Below are positions 14,555 through 22,993 of a stretch of 23,463 nucleotides of DNA, piece by piece (the stretch's first letter is position 1; each line of letters starts with the position of its first letter). The notes beneath the pieces were generated by a model. It did no database searches. It saw only the letters and a list, made by a program, of their open reading frames with translations, and was not told where the DNA came from. The stretch covers positions 6,821 to 30,283 of the forward strand of contig DLBG01000068.1 in the NCBI GenBank assembly GCA_002494135.1, written 5' to 3'. The stretch is from Lachnospiraceae bacterium UBA7027. Lineage in GTDB: Bacteria; Bacillota; Clostridia; Lachnospirales; Lachnospiraceae. The translations under genes and the position numbers were made by a program.

Positions 14555-14590
14555 AAGGAAAGCCTGCCACTATGGACAGGCTTCCTTTTT
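14555..14590. terminator. Terminator-like hairpin between the kinase and lipase-like genes
   Basis: Arms 14555-14566 and 14577-14587 pair (AGCCTG/CAGGCT core, extended past one bulged base to AAGG/CCTT). A five-T run follows only in the rightward direction, although both flanking genes read leftward. A TATAAT (14596-14591) on the minus strand just upstream could start a transcript whose 5' end would be this hairpin. It could therefore be a weak leftward terminator or a 5' leader structure. Confidence 0.45.
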
Positions 14591-14626
14591 ATTATACACC
14601 ATTTCACTCACTTACAACATCGGGAA

Positions 14627-15382
14627 TTACTCAAAATCAACGACATCCGCCCATTTTAAGAGGAATTCTTTTTCTTCGGGTTTACCCTTTACGGACTGGG
14701 ATGCCGCAACGATGGGCAGCCACTTCTCCACATACTGGCGTGCGGTGTCCGTCTTCTCGCAGAAGAGGTTTAAATACTGTGCTGCAAGTTCATCCTTGCC
14801 GGCAAGGCTGAATAAAAGATAGGTTCTCGCAACATCCGCGGATGCATTTCCGCTGGTAACATGCGCCCAGTCAAGAATATGGGGAACACCCTTCTTGTCG
14901 ATAATAATATTGGAGGGGTTAAAATCCCCGTGGCAGACCTTATTGTGCGTAGGAAGCGCCGCCAAACGTGTATGCAGCTCGTATCTTGCCGTTGCATCAA
15001 GTGCGGACTGGGAAATCTTACGCTGCATCTTCTCTTTCTGGGAATTTAAGTTTGCAACGGTATGGGAATGCACTTTAATCTGCAAATCCACAAACAGTTC
15101 CAGATATTCGTCTTCTTTCTTCGGATTCTTGTCCATCAGTTCCTGCAAAGTTTTGCCTTCCACGAACTCGGTTGCGATGGCCCACTTGCCGTCGATTTTA
15201 CCAACCTCGCGGATACGCGGAATGTGTAAATCCTTTAAGTCTTCCACTCTTGCCTGATTGCAGGCTTCGTTCAGAATATCTGCCTTGGAGAATGCCTCGT
15301 TTTCAAATACCTTGATGGCAAGATCTCCGTCTCTGTATACTTTTTTCGTGCCTCTGTCGGCAATTAATTTATCCAGTTTCAT
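14627..15382 (-). CDS. Aminoglycoside-phosphotransferase-like (APH family) small-molecule kinase
   Basis: A 251-residue protein with a protein-kinase-like fold of the APH type. An N-lobe Lys (AIKVFE, residue 24) and Glu (39) fit ATP binding. The catalytic loop is HGDFNPSN (151-158, base Asp153, metal Asn158) and the second metal site is ILDW (Asp171). The best fit in memory is a paralogous APH-like family annotated in Firmicutes and Fibrobacter, with no known substrate. The start at 15382 has GGAGGTG inside the last codons of adhE, and stop and start are one base apart (TAATATG), so translation must be coupled to adhE. Resistance is only one possibility: choline, fructosamine or other small-molecule kinases share this fold. 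Confidence 0.85.
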   Translation of the reverse strand: MKLDKLIADRGTKKVYRDGDLAIKVFENEAFSKADILNEACNQARVEDLKDLHIPRIREVGKIDGKWAIATEFVEGKTLQELMDKNPKKEDEYLELFVDLQIKVHSHTVANLNSQKEKMQRKISQSALDATARYELHTRLAALPTHNKVCHGDFNPSNIIIDKKGVPHILDWAHVTSGNASADVARTYLLFSLAGKDELAAQYLNLFCEKTDTARQYVEKWLPIVAASQSVKGKPEEKEFLLKWADVVDFE

Positions 15383-15383
15383 A

Positions 15384-18002
15384 TTACACCTCCGTATGCT
15401 TTCCATAGTAAGCATTTAAGTACATCTGCTTAATCTCACTCATCAGCGGGTATCTCGGGTTTGCACCGGTGCACTGATCGTCAAAGGCCTGTTCGGTCAT
15501 ATCGTCAAGACGATCGAGGAATTCTTTCTCATCGATGCCGTATTCTTTGATGCTGTTCTTGATACCGATTTTCTTCTTCAGTTCATCGACAGCCTTAATT
15601 AAGCTTTCAACCTTTTCTTCATCGTTCTTACCCTTCAGTCCGAGTGCGGTTGCAACCTCGGCATAACGGGCAAGAGTATGCGGATGATCGTACTGGGAGA
15701 AGGTTCCCATTTTGGTAGGAACTTCTGCCATGTTGAAGCGGATAACTTCATCAATCATCAGTGCATTGGCAACACCGTGAGGGATGTGATAGAATGCGCC
15801 GAGCTTATGTGCCATGGAGTGGCATACACCCAGGAAAGCATTTGCAAATGCCATACCTGCCATAGTTGCCGCATTGGCCATTTTCTCTCTTGCTTCGGGA
15901 TCGTTCGGACCGTTGTCGTATGCTCTGGGAAGATATTCGAAAATAACCTTTAACGCCTGAATTGCAAGGCCGTCGGTGTAATCCGTAGCCATGACGGATG
16001 CATATGCTTCGAGTGCATGGATTACGGCATCAATACCGGAAGCGGAGGTCAGTCCCTTCGGTGCATTCATATGCATGTCGGCATCAATGATTGCCATATT
16101 CGGAAGAAGTTCATAATCTGCCAGAGGATATTTCACACCGGTGGTTTCATCGGTGATAACCGCAAACGGGGTAACTTCGGAACCGGTACCTGCAGAAGTC
16201 GGAATGGCTACGAAGTAAGCCTTCTCTCCCATTCTCGGGAAGGTGTAAATACGCTTTCTGATATCCGCAAAACGCATTGCCATATCCTGGAAATCTGCTT
16301 CGGGATGTTCATACAATACCCACATGATTTTGCCGGCATCCATTGCGGAGCCGCCGCCTAAAGCGATGATGGTATCGGGCTTGAATTCCGCCATCAGCTT
16401 CGCGCCTTCTTTTGCGCATGCAAGGTTGGGATCGGGTGCCACGTTCGAAAATGTGGTATACTGAATTCCCATCTCTTCGAGTTTATCGGTAATCGGCTTC
16501 GTATAACCGTTTTCAAACAGGAAGGTATCGGTTACGATAAACGCTCTCTTCTTTCCGTAAACTGCCTTTAATTCCTCTAACGCTACGGGGAGGCAGCCCT
16601 TCTTAACATATACTTTTCCGGGTGCTCTGAACCACAACATATTCTCTCTCCTCTCCGCTACGGTTTTAATATTCAAAAGATGCTTGATGCCGACATTCTC
16701 GGATACCGAGTTGCCGCCCCAGGAACCGCATCCGAGGGTAAGGGAAGGAGCCAGTTTAAAGTTGTATAAATCGCCGATTCCGCCGTGGGAAGAAGGCGTA
16801 TTGATTAAAATACGGCAGGTCTTCATTCGCTCGCCGAATTCGGCGATTTTATCCTGCTCGGTTACCGTATTTACATACAGGGAAGAAGTGTGTCCGTAAC
16901 CGCCGTCAGCAATCAGTCTCTCGGCCTTGGTAAGGGCTTCTTCAAAATCCTTTGCCCTGTACATTGCAAGAACAGGGGAAAGTTTCTCGTGAGCAAACTC
17001 TTCGGAAAGCTCCACGCTCTTTACTTCACCGATCAGAATCTTGGTCTTCTCGGGTACCTTAACACCTGCAAGGTCGGCAATCCTGAATGCGGACTGTCCT
17101 ACAATCTTTGCATTTAAGGAACCGTTGATGAGAATGGTCTTTCTGACTTTTTCGATTTCAGCGGGCTTTAAGAAATAGCATCCGCGGTTTTTAAACTCTT
17201 CTTTTACTTCATCATATACTTTATCAAGAACGATGGTACTCTGCTCGGATGCGCAGATCATACCGTTGTCGAAGGTCTTCGAATGAATGATGGAATTGAC
17301 CGCAAGAACAATGTTCGCGGAATCATCGATGATTGCGGGCGTATTACCTGCGCCGACACCGATGGCGGGCTTTCCTGAAGAATAAGCACTCTTAACCATG
17401 CCGGGACCGCCGGTTGCAAGAATGATATCCGCTTCCTTCATAACGAGAGTCGTCATGTCAAGGCTGGGTACGTCGATCCAGCGGATGATGCCTTCGGGTG
17501 CACCTGCCGCAACGGCAGCTTCCAGAACAACCTTTGCCGCTTCAATCGTGGATTTCTTTGCACGGGGATGCGGCGAAATGATGATACCGTTTCTGGTCTT
17601 TAATGCAAGCAGGGTTTTAAAAATTGCGGTAGAAGTAGGGTTCGTGGTCGGAATAACCGCCGCAACCACACCGACGGGCTCGGCGATTCTGCGGATTCCG
17701 TATGCCTTATCCTCTTCCACAACACCGCAGGTTACGGCGTCTTTGTATTTATTGTAAATGTATTCGGATGCGTAATGATTCTTGATTACCTTGTCTTCTA
17801 CAATACCCATTCCGGTTTCTTCCACCGCAAGTTTTGCAAGCGGAATTCTTGCGCGGTTTGCAGCAAGGGCAGCTGCTTTAAAAATCGCATCCACCTGTTC
17901 CTGGGTGTAGGTCGCATAAATTTTCTGCGCCTGTCTCAACTCTTTCAGGGTTTTTTCAAGAGTTTCCACGCTGTCTACAATCTTTGGTTTTTTTTCAGCC
18001 AT
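15384..18002 (-). CDS. adhE: Bifunctional acetaldehyde-CoA/alcohol dehydrogenase
   Basis: An 872-residue fusion enzyme that reduces acetyl-CoA to acetaldehyde and then ethanol, reoxidising two NADH in fermentation. The N-terminal aldehyde dehydrogenase domain (1 to about 440) has the NAD-binding region EPVGVVAAVIPTTNPTST and the catalytic Cys250 in NGMICASEQ. After a linker (about 440-465) the iron-dependent alcohol dehydrogenase domain holds GGGSAMDAGK and the metal ligands in DAVIHALEAY and HSMAHKLGAFYHIPHGVANA. AdhE forms long filaments (spirosomes). The ATG at 18002 has a perfect AGGAGGT six bases upstream. The promoter carries a Rex-like operator, so NADH/NAD control is likely. An APH-like kinase is coupled downstream. 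Confidence 0.98.
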   Translation of the reverse strand: MAEKKPKIVDSVETLEKTLKELRQAQKIYATYTQEQVDAIFKAAALAANRARIPLAKLAVEETGMGIVEDKVIKNHYASEYIYNKYKDAVTCGVVEEDKAYGIRRIAEPVGVVAAVIPTTNPTSTAIFKTLLALKTRNGIIISPHPRAKKSTIEAAKVVLEAAVAAGAPEGIIRWIDVPSLDMTTLVMKEADIILATGGPGMVKSAYSSGKPAIGVGAGNTPAIIDDSANIVLAVNSIIHSKTFDNGMICASEQSTIVLDKVYDEVKEEFKNRGCYFLKPAEIEKVRKTILINGSLNAKIVGQSAFRIADLAGVKVPEKTKILIGEVKSVELSEEFAHEKLSPVLAMYRAKDFEEALTKAERLIADGGYGHTSSLYVNTVTEQDKIAEFGERMKTCRILINTPSSHGGIGDLYNFKLAPSLTLGCGSWGGNSVSENVGIKHLLNIKTVAERRENMLWFRAPGKVYVKKGCLPVALEELKAVYGKKRAFIVTDTFLFENGYTKPITDKLEEMGIQYTTFSNVAPDPNLACAKEGAKLMAEFKPDTIIALGGGSAMDAGKIMWVLYEHPEADFQDMAMRFADIRKRIYTFPRMGEKAYFVAIPTSAGTGSEVTPFAVITDETTGVKYPLADYELLPNMAIIDADMHMNAPKGLTSASGIDAVIHALEAYASVMATDYTDGLAIQALKVIFEYLPRAYDNGPNDPEAREKMANAATMAGMAFANAFLGVCHSMAHKLGAFYHIPHGVANALMIDEVIRFNMAEVPTKMGTFSQYDHPHTLARYAEVATALGLKGKNDEEKVESLIKAVDELKKKIGIKNSIKEYGIDEKEFLDRLDDMTEQAFDDQCTGANPRYPLMSEIKQMYLNAYYGKHTEV

Positions 18003-18024
18003 GTTTCGACCTCCTGTTATTTCA

Positions 18025-18044
18025 GTGCCCTTTTTTTGTGGCAC
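18025..18044 (-). promoter_or_regulatory. Small hairpin in the adhE 5' UTR
   Basis: GTGCC and GGCAC pair around a 10-nt A-rich loop, just upstream of the Shine-Dalgarno of adhE. It is short and could be chance, or could protect the 5' end of the mRNA. Confidence 0.3.
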
Positions 18045-18052
18045 CGTTTAAT

Positions 18053-18070
18053 TTGTTATTTTTTTAACAA
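18053..18070. promoter_or_regulatory. Rex operator in the adhE promoter
   Basis: TTGTTATTTTTTTAACAA matches the Rex consensus TTGTTAANNNNTTAACAA at all but one defined position. It lies just downstream of the adhE -10, across the expected transcription start. Rex is the NADH-sensing repressor that controls adhE in Clostridia, so low NADH should keep adhE off. No rex gene is in the window. Confidence 0.85.
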
Positions 18071-18075
18071 TGTTT

Positions 18076-18104
18076 ATTATAGACCTGTATCTCCGTTTCG
18101 TCAA
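18076..18104 (-). promoter_or_regulatory. Sigma-A promoter of adhE
   Basis: Leftward TTGACG (18104-18099), 17-bp spacer, TATAAT (18081-18076). A leader of about 70 nt follows, holding the Rex site, a small hairpin and the AGGAGGT site. Confidence 0.9.
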
Positions 18105-18144
18105 TAGACAATTGGGGATTTCTTCCCAAAAGGTCCCAACTACG

Positions 18145-19824
18145 CTATTCGATTACCCCTACCTCCAGGTTCATTGTCTTCTTCTGCTCATACATTCTCT
18201 GGTCGGCTTTACGGACAACATCTTCCATCCTGTCTTTCGAAGAATTGTAATCCGCATAACCGATTGCAACGCTTAACGGGATTTCGGCTTTCTTCTCCCG
18301 GTTGTAGGCTTCGATTCCCTTGTTCATGTTTGCAAGGCAGTTCTGGAATTCAGCGTTGGACGATTTGTATTTCGACAATACCAAAAACTCGTCTCCGCCC
18401 ATCCGAAAGCTCTTATCGCTGCCAAAAGCATTTTTGATAAACTCCGCGAGTTTTTTGATGTATTCATCTCCCATGGCATGACCGAGCCGGTCGTTTACTT
18501 TCTTTAAATGATTCATGTCGAGCATCACCACGGTATACCGGACCTCTTCGTCCTTTACGGAATCGATTTCGTCGTTATAGGCCTCGCGGTTTAACAGACC
18601 GGTCAGTGCATCCGTAAAAGCGATTTTCTCCATGATTTCCGCATACTGACTGTTCTTGCTCATTTCGGAAAGGGAAATGAATTCATAGATACTGCAGGTG
18701 AAAATAAAAAGAAACAGCATATACTGCAGATACGGTCTGTTCTGGTATCCCCTCGGATCAACGCGGTAACGCACCATCTCGAACAGAGCCACCGTTAGCG
18801 GCACAAAGAAAGTAATCGCAAGGGCAATAATGACACCCCGACGGATTTTCTTTTGCACAACACCGCGGACAAACAGATAGATTACGGTAATTACCGTAAC
18901 ACCGAGAAGAATATGGCTGACAATCAGCAGTTCGTGGTAATCCTTCTTTCCGAGACTCGTTAGCAGCGTGCTGGCAAAAATATTGGCCGAAGAAAGCACG
19001 CCGATTAAGAGCGCAACCCTGGACTGCTTGTTCGTTGTAATGTAAGAGGTAAAGAGCACCAGAGGAATCGGCATCATCGCAAGCATCATATAATCGATAA
19101 AATGAATGGCGATGGGGAGGCCGGTTAAAAGCGCAAGAAACGGACTTTCCGTTGCTACCCACAAAGATGATACCATGGCAAATGCACCCATACTCATGAT
19201 TTCGTATCTTCTCTCCGCGAAATACCGTCCGGCGATTCCGAGAATTACCAGTACGATTCCGAATGCAAAAATAATCAGGCAGAGCAGAAACTGCGAAACA
19301 CCTTTCTGCATCTCGGAAACAATGAATGCGGTGCCGTTGCATAAAGTAACCGAATGTACAAAGCCGGCATGACCCGGATAGATGTTTTCGATTTCCATTG
19401 TAAGCATCCCGTCATCTGCAAGCACGGGCAAAGTAACACTGTGAGGGAAAACTCCGTAAGATTTGCCGAACACCTTCGGCGGTGCGGGATGGAAATCATA
19501 GATTGCGGTGCCGTTTAAATAAACGGTAAAATAGACATTCTTCGTCATAAAACAAAGAGACTTGTTATTGATGACGTCACCGTTGGTCATTTTATTGATG
19601 ACCGTAAGATCACCCTTTTCCATCAGGGTGTCGAAACTTGCGATATTGCCGGACAAATCAATCCAGTCATTGTCATAGGGAATGGTGTCGGTAATAAGAA
19701 GATTATTCTTTCGACCGGTTAAAAGAGTGGTAACAAGAAGATAAAGCACAAAGAAAACCACCAGCAGGCAAAAATAAAATCTGCTGTCGGCATAAATCCG
19801 ATTGCACGAATCCTTCCTCTTCAT
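18145..19824 (-). CDS. Membrane diguanylate cyclase (7TM-DISM-like sensor plus GGDEF)
   Basis: A 559-residue protein. After one N-terminal helix (about 15-35) comes a probable extracytoplasmic domain (about 40-165) with beta-rich sequence such as YLNGTAIYDFHPAPPKVFGK, like the 7TMR-DISM extracellular sugar-binding-type fold. About seven helices follow (about 175-375), then a GGDEF domain with FRMGGDEF at 476-480 and FTDALTGLLNREAY at its start. The active-site loop is intact, so synthesis of c-di-GMP from two GTP is expected. The RxxD inhibitory site normally five residues before the loop is absent (FGSD), so product inhibition there is unlikely. The ATG at 19824 follows GGGGGA; an earlier in-frame start would lie inside the promoter. 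adhE lies downstream with its own promoter. Confidence 0.9.
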   Translation of the reverse strand: MKRKDSCNRIYADSRFYFCLLVVFFVLYLLVTTLLTGRKNNLLITDTIPYDNDWIDLSGNIASFDTLMEKGDLTVINKMTNGDVINNKSLCFMTKNVYFTVYLNGTAIYDFHPAPPKVFGKSYGVFPHSVTLPVLADDGMLTMEIENIYPGHAGFVHSVTLCNGTAFIVSEMQKGVSQFLLCLIIFAFGIVLVILGIAGRYFAERRYEIMSMGAFAMVSSLWVATESPFLALLTGLPIAIHFIDYMMLAMMPIPLVLFTSYITTNKQSRVALLIGVLSSANIFASTLLTSLGKKDYHELLIVSHILLGVTVITVIYLFVRGVVQKKIRRGVIIALAITFFVPLTVALFEMVRYRVDPRGYQNRPYLQYMLFLFIFTCSIYEFISLSEMSKNSQYAEIMEKIAFTDALTGLLNREAYNDEIDSVKDEEVRYTVVMLDMNHLKKVNDRLGHAMGDEYIKKLAEFIKNAFGSDKSFRMGGDEFLVLSKYKSSNAEFQNCLANMNKGIEAYNREKKAEIPLSVAIGYADYNSSKDRMEDVVRKADQRMYEQKKTMNLEVGVIE

Positions 19825-19855
19825 TATTTTTCCCCCATATAACAACCCCACGTAT

Positions 19856-19884
19856 ATTATAGTTTTTTTGGAGAAAAATAGCAA
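19856..19884 (-). promoter_or_regulatory. Sigma-A promoter of the GGDEF gene
   Basis: Leftward TTGCTA (19884-19879), 17-bp spacer, TATAAT (19861-19856). It lies between the stop of the DUF6320-like gene and the GGDEF start, so the cyclase can be expressed apart from the upstream cluster. Confidence 0.75.
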
Positions 19885-19890
19885 TCCAAA

Positions 19891-20574
19891 CTACATGTGA
19901 AAACGCTTTTTGAATTCGTTTAATACGATACGTCCGCGGAACACGAAAAGGGCAATAAAGACAAGAATATTGATTACCATACACGAGCTCCAGGCAAACG
20001 GAGGCGTACCCTCGATAAAAAGAAGTGCAAGCCAGGGCACCACGCCGATCAGAATGTTTAAAAAGATATAAATCAGCGAATGATCCGTAAAATGCTTATC
20101 CACCAAAGACAGCACAAAATTCGCCACAACATTGGCACTGCAGAGAATCGGAATGATATAGCCGGGTGTGATGGAAAGATACGGTATCTCCCACGCATAG
20201 TGGATAAAAATCTCCGTCAGCATACATAACAGGCAAACGGCCAGCATGGAAACCAGCATGGTTTTCAAAAGATTATAGTGTTTCTTAATGACGAGTTCCA
20301 GAATCCATCCGCTCATCAAAAGCCAGGCCACAACAATCGGACTGAAGGAAAGGTGATCCGCCTTCCAGAAAAGATAGTCCGCCGCGAGGCTTATTATGCA
20401 GACTGCAAGAACGGAAAAGAGCACGATTTTAAAAGCTTTCATCCTCTTCGTGGATCCAAGCACAAGTTTCGGCCAGTAGTCGCGTTCGCCTTCGCCTTCC
20501 AATGCGTTCTGGCAGAGCGGACATTTTTCCGGGTTGCCGCCGATATTCATTTTACAATGCTGGCAGTATTTCAT
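19891..20574 (-). CDS. Zinc-ribbon membrane protein, DUF6320-like
   Basis: A 227-residue protein with an N-terminal zinc ribbon (Cys4, Cys7, Cys18, Cys21: YCQHCKMNIGG and KCPLCQNAL) and about six transmembrane helices, near residues 48-70, 77-96, 101-124, 138-158, 165-187 and 193-212. It ends in a basic tail. I associate this layout with DUF6320, but cannot verify that here. It is the third gene of a unit with an esterase and an HxxxDG acyltransferase, 15 bp after the latter. Such a position suggests a membrane partner that supplies or moves an acyl donor or acceptor, which is inference. No catalytic motif is visible. Confidence 0.75.
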   Translation of the reverse strand: MKYCQHCKMNIGGNPEKCPLCQNALEGEGERDYWPKLVLGSTKRMKAFKIVLFSVLAVCIISLAADYLFWKADHLSFSPIVVAWLLMSGWILELVIKKHYNLLKTMLVSMLAVCLLCMLTEIFIHYAWEIPYLSITPGYIIPILCSANVVANFVLSLVDKHFTDHSLIYIFLNILIGVVPWLALLFIEGTPPFAWSSCMVINILVFIALFVFRGRIVLNEFKKRFHM

Positions 20575-20589
20575 ATGGTTATCCTGGTT

Positions 20590-21846
20590 TTATTCCATCA
20601 GTTCGTTCGCATATACGGTTACGGGAATGCCGTCATCCGCAAAGGTCTTTAAAAAGTCCCTCAGAACCTGGGTATTGCGGTAAGCGCTGCTGATTCCCAT
20701 GATCAGTTCGTCTTTGTAGGTAAGCAGTACCACGAAAAGGCTTCCGGTACTGCAGAATGCGCAATAGGACTCAATCTCGTCCTCGACTTCCTCGGGAACC
20801 TTGAAAACGCCGAGGTTTGAAAGCACCGCAGTTACACCCGCAATGTTGTTGCGGTTTACCATATTTACCACGGGATTTTTAATAAACAGAGGAACCATGC
20901 GGATAAAAAGAAGGTTCTCGATGTTTTCAAAATTGTACATACGCTCCGCTACCGCTTCGGGCGTCAGTTCGGCTTTTAAATCCTTCTGGTACTTCTTTGC
21001 CACTTCTTCCAAATCCTCATCGCCCTTGAAAACATGGCTGATGCAGACGGAATTAAAGAAGTTTCTTGCGGTATCGGACGGATAATATTTTCTTAAGTTT
21101 ACGGGCATGCTGATGGCAATGGGTTTTAAGCGCTTCAAAACCGGCATGTCCTTATAAATGGCTTTCATCAGCACCGCGCCGATATAGGAAGTCAGCGTGA
21201 CATCCATCGCTTTTGATTTTGCGAGGATATCCTTCACCGGCATGTGAATTTCCATAAACTGCGTCTGATAGTAAGGAAGTTTGGCCCCTCTTAAATGATA
21301 GGCTTTCTTCTTGTGCAGCTTCGTTTTGTATTTCTTCTCTTTCGAATAATACTGGCGGAAACTGTCTTCCGCTAGGTTTGATTCCGAAGCGCCCTTCGTC
21401 ATGGAAAGACCTTCGAAACGGTCCGGATATTTGATTTTCAGATAATGGGACACAATCAGGTTAAAGAAATCGACCGCGCCGTTTCCGTCCGCAATTGCAT
21501 GACAGAAATCCAGATTAATCCGGTTGTGATAATAACTTACCTTGTAATGCAGTTTTCCGAACGACTTCGGATTGATTAAATTCGGGCAGGGTTTATCATT
21601 CTCCGGACCGACTTCCGGTTCGGCATCCGTATGTTCCATATAATGCCAGAAAAATCCCCTGAGGATTGTCACCTGATACTGCGGGCGCTCTTTTGCAGCC
21701 TTGTTTACGGCCTGCTTTAAAATCTCTTCGTCGATTTCCTCTTTTAGGTTGCAGGTCACGCGAAAAGATCTGGTGTCGCGTTCGTTCACGCTCGCCAGAA
21801 AAACCTTCGCCACATTATCCACTCTGTACCAGGTATCTTTTGCCAT
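20590..21846 (-). CDS. HxxxDG-motif acyltransferase (condensation/alcohol-acetyltransferase type)
   Basis: A 418-residue soluble protein with the active-site motif His116-Ala-Ile-Ala-Asp120-Gly (HAIADGNGAVDFF) shared by chloramphenicol acetyltransferase-like folds: BAHD enzymes, NRPS condensation domains, wax-ester synthases and alcohol acetyltransferases. The His acts as the base that lets an alcohol or amine attack an acyl thioester. The N-terminal segment (about 10-70) and a C-terminal region with a DELIMGISSAYRN-type strand suit a stand-alone two-subdomain enzyme. There are no carrier-protein domains nearby, so CoA rather than a carrier is the likely donor. The ATG overlaps the stop of the esterase gene by one base (TGATG), so translation is coupled. 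Substrates are unknown. Confidence 0.82.
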   Translation of the reverse strand: MAKDTWYRVDNVAKVFLASVNERDTRSFRVTCNLKEEIDEEILKQAVNKAAKERPQYQVTILRGFFWHYMEHTDAEPEVGPENDKPCPNLINPKSFGKLHYKVSYYHNRINLDFCHAIADGNGAVDFFNLIVSHYLKIKYPDRFEGLSMTKGASESNLAEDSFRQYYSKEKKYKTKLHKKKAYHLRGAKLPYYQTQFMEIHMPVKDILAKSKAMDVTLTSYIGAVLMKAIYKDMPVLKRLKPIAISMPVNLRKYYPSDTARNFFNSVCISHVFKGDEDLEEVAKKYQKDLKAELTPEAVAERMYNFENIENLLFIRMVPLFIKNPVVNMVNRNNIAGVTAVLSNLGVFKVPEEVEDEIESYCAFCSTGSLFVVLLTYKDELIMGISSAYRNTQVLRDFLKTFADDGIPVTVYANELME

Positions 21847-22841
21847 CAGAATAAACCGTCTATAAATTTACTTACGGATTCCAGTGCCGTACCGGATTTC
21901 TTTACCGGATGCATCTGGAATACGTGCCAGGCTCCCTCGTACTCCTCTAAAGCGGCAAATACGCCTGTCTTTAAGAGTTTCTCATAAAGCCTGTAGGAAT
22001 CGTCTTTTAATACTTCGTTGGATCCCACCTGAATCAGCACGGGCGGAAATCCTTCCATATCCGCAAAAAGAGGACTGTATTTCGGATCCGCAAAATCAAA
22101 TTCCTCATCTTCCATCGTATAATCTTTTTCTTCGTCCGAATCGTTGTATTCGTCATTTAAACCGACAAAGGAATATCTGGCGGTACGAATGTATTCGTAA
22201 GAAAGAATCGGATCCAGATCCTTGCAGCTTTCGTAGCTGTCTCCCGTCATCGTCATATCCGTCCAGGGACTCATTAACACAATTCCCTTGGGAAGCATAC
22301 GGTTCTGGGATTTTATCTTAAGCGCAAGTTCCAGGGCAAGATTGCCTCCCGCGGAGTCGCCTAAGAGGATCACTTCGCTTGCACCGTATCCGAGCTGCAT
22401 TAAGTAATTCCAGATAACCAGTGCATCATCAAGTGCCGCCGGATAAGGATGTTCGGGTGCCAGGCGGTATTCAAAGGATAAAACATCCATGCCGGTATAC
22501 TCTGCCACTCTGGATGCCAGAACGCGGGCATATTTTAAGGAGCCGCAGGTATATCCGCCGCCGTGACAGTACAAAATGACCCGGCCTCTGCCGTGTTTAT
22601 ACTTCGGTTTCACCCATTCGCTCGGAATTTCACGAATCGTGAATTCCTCCGTCTCCACATTCATGGACGGCTTGGCAATTCCGCCGAGCAGATCCTGTGA
22701 AGCACGCTGCTTTTTGATATCCGTCAGATAGAAGGATTCACCGGATGCAGAAACCGAATGAATCGCTTTCATGGCCTTCATAAGCGGCGTCATCTGCGCT
22801 TCCGTGCTCTCCTGCGGATGAAATGAAATCAGTCTTCCCAT
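21846..22841 (-). CDS. HSL-family alpha/beta hydrolase (acetyl esterase type)
   Basis: A 331-residue esterase of the hormone-sensitive lipase family. The oxyanion motif HGGG lies at 93-96 (YCHGGGYTCGS), YRLAPEHPYPAAL at 125-137, the nucleophile Ser163 in GDSAGGNLAL, the Asp in EVLKDDS (280 or 281) and His306 in AWHVF. Members hydrolyse short-chain esters such as acetylated sugars or alcohols. There is no signal peptide, so it acts in the cytoplasm. It is first in the unit with the acyltransferase and the DUF6320-like protein, behind its own promoter. AGGGGA stands at a proper distance before the ATG. An acidic insertion (about 233-255, DEYNDSDEEKDYTMEDEEFD) is a local oddity. Confidence 0.92.
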   Translation of the reverse strand: MGRLISFHPQESTEAQMTPLMKAMKAIHSVSASGESFYLTDIKKQRASQDLLGGIAKPSMNVETEEFTIREIPSEWVKPKYKHGRGRVILYCHGGGYTCGSLKYARVLASRVAEYTGMDVLSFEYRLAPEHPYPAALDDALVIWNYLMQLGYGASEVILLGDSAGGNLALELALKIKSQNRMLPKGIVLMSPWTDMTMTGDSYESCKDLDPILSYEYIRTARYSFVGLNDEYNDSDEEKDYTMEDEEFDFADPKYSPLFADMEGFPPVLIQVGSNEVLKDDSYRLYEKLLKTGVFAALEEYEGAWHVFQMHPVKKSGTALESVSKFIDGLF

Positions 22842-22889
22842 AGTAATCCCCTAATTGTTTCAAAACCGTGTTTTCTCAAAATGACACAT

Positions 22890-22900
22890 ATTATAGTATA
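22890..22900 (-). promoter_or_regulatory. -10 region of the esterase/acyltransferase unit
   Basis: Leftward TGTGGTATACTATAAT contains an extended -10 (TGGTATACT, 22900-22895 for the hexamer) and an overlapping TATAAT (22895-22890). No convincing -35 is seen at 16-18 bp, so the extended -10 may carry the promoter. Confidence 0.6.
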
Positions 22901-22935
22901 CCACATCCGGGCATGCATTTTATTAAGCAATTCTT

Positions 22936-22966
22936 AAAAAAAGGGAATCCGTCTTTACGGATTCCC
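22936..22966 (-). terminator. Intrinsic terminator of ilvE
   Basis: A perfect 10-bp stem GGGAATCCGT/ACGGATTCCC with a 4-nt loop, followed leftward by seven T. It lies 27 bp after the ilvE stop. Confidence 0.95.
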
Positions 22967-22993
22967 CTTTTCGTGTCTGATTCTTAAATTCTC

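Noticed and set aside
15678..17757. Plus-strand open frames inside adhE (and similar ones inside other genes)
   Set aside because: They lie antisense to well-supported genes, lack ribosome binding sites and recognisable domains, and reflect codon bias of the real frame.
18112..18139. Hairpin between the GGDEF gene and adhE as a terminator
   Set aside because: Stem TTGGG/CCCAA has only 5 bp, an 8-nt loop and no T-run after it.
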